Assembly: GCA_964016985.1 (NCBI GenBank)
Contig: OZ024828.1
Span: 84,956,308 to 85,020,307, forward strand
DNA length: 64,000 nt
DNA from: Anodontia alba
Lineage: Eukaryota > Mollusca > Bivalvia > Lucinida > Lucinidae
Direction of reading: 5' to 3'
The DNA itself is not shown here. Numbering within the stretch: the first letter of the stretch is position 1. The text below holds more notes on this DNA, generated by a model. The model was given only the letters and a program-made list of their open reading frames with translations, was not told the DNA's origin and ran no database searches.

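Larger units (their letters stand above)
60922..63327 (+). mobile_element. HL-i: element with GCCCG hairpin ends and about 155-bp array
   Basis: The 5' end is AACAAGAGCTCCGCCAAGCG then GGGCATTATACGCCCG. The 3' end is ACGTCCCGTTTTTCAAACGG then GCGTATAAAA, whose GGGCGTATAA is the complement of the 5' TTATACGCCC. The array is at 61680-62900. A GGACGGACGC block precedes SINE-C, which interrupts the 3' part. Confidence 0.8.

Noticed and set aside
63538..63726. 62-codon minus-strand frame with ALVAQLDARPTGDQEVMGS
   Set aside because: It is the translated tRNA-like head of SINE-B, a common artefact.

Overview
The window is eukaryotic: AT-rich, repeat-dense DNA with one spliced gene and no bacterial features. 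The families seen point to a mollusc, most likely a bivalve. They include hairpin-ended elements carrying tandem cores with GATGGCC/GCCATCTTGGAT motifs, tRNA-derived SINEs, and dense TTAA and TA inverted-repeat elements. The species cannot be fixed from the sequence alone.

Gene content. One protein-coding gene runs on the minus strand and is incomplete at both ends. Seven exons (named A to G in transcript order) were rebuilt by hand at 63865-64000, 34388-34631, 29331-29476, 27342-27491, 26173-26496, 24997-25149 and 22733-22922. All six junctions have GT/AG ends and compatible phases and give 447 continuous codons. The protein looks like the ciliary/flagellar CFAP92 (KIAA1257, DUF4550) family. 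Intron A-B is 29.2 kb and accounts for nearly half the window. No exon further downstream was recognised in 1-22732.

Mobile DNA. (1) A complete mariner (11981-13320) with an open 372-codon DD34D transposase sits in the TA of another element's TTAA. (2) A rearranged Tc1-like element (40932-42250) has two inverted copies of its C-terminal end. (3) A 5'-truncated LINE (about 8740-9715) carries a zinc-finger-like insert and is broken by a stop and a 10-bp duplication. (4) There are five SINE families, called here SINE-A to SINE-E, many with target-site duplications (TSDs). (5) There are at least nine hairpin-ended elements with tandem-repeat cores (called HL, Helitron-like by inference). (6) There is a large population of short inverted-repeat elements (MITEs). 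TTAA-1 to TTAA-6 lie between TTAA duplications and have CCCTT-type tips (piggyBac-like by inference). TA-1 to TA-6 lie between TA duplications. FB is a fold-back family around a ...GTGGGTACTCATTAGAAG... arm. GP has GGGCCCAGTTGTTCAAA ends. PR has a TTTGCTCCC...GGGAGCAAA centre.

Layout. 1-2.3 kb is a 37-bp-type minisatellite with three insertions. 2.3-7.3 kb holds TTAA elements, PR copies and an HL element. 7.6-10.4 kb is an HL element split by the LINE. 11-13.5 kb holds TTAA elements and the mariner. 13.5-22.7 kb is MITE-rich, with no gene seen. 22.7-34.6 kb holds six exons separated by MITEs and the HL-d array. 36.5-38.8 kb is the most repeat-poor stretch. 40.4-42.3 kb holds a TA-4 MITE and the Tc1 derivative. 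43-44.4, 46.3-48.5, 51.7-53.2, 56.4-57.9 and 60.9-63.3 kb are HL elements. 63.4-63.7 kb is SINE-B, next to exon A.

The most notable pattern is a 65-85 bp palindromic module (AAACAGTGTAGATCC... and its complement). It recurs about 25 times inside MITE families whose other sequence differs. Nested insertions also give an unusually clear relative chronology.
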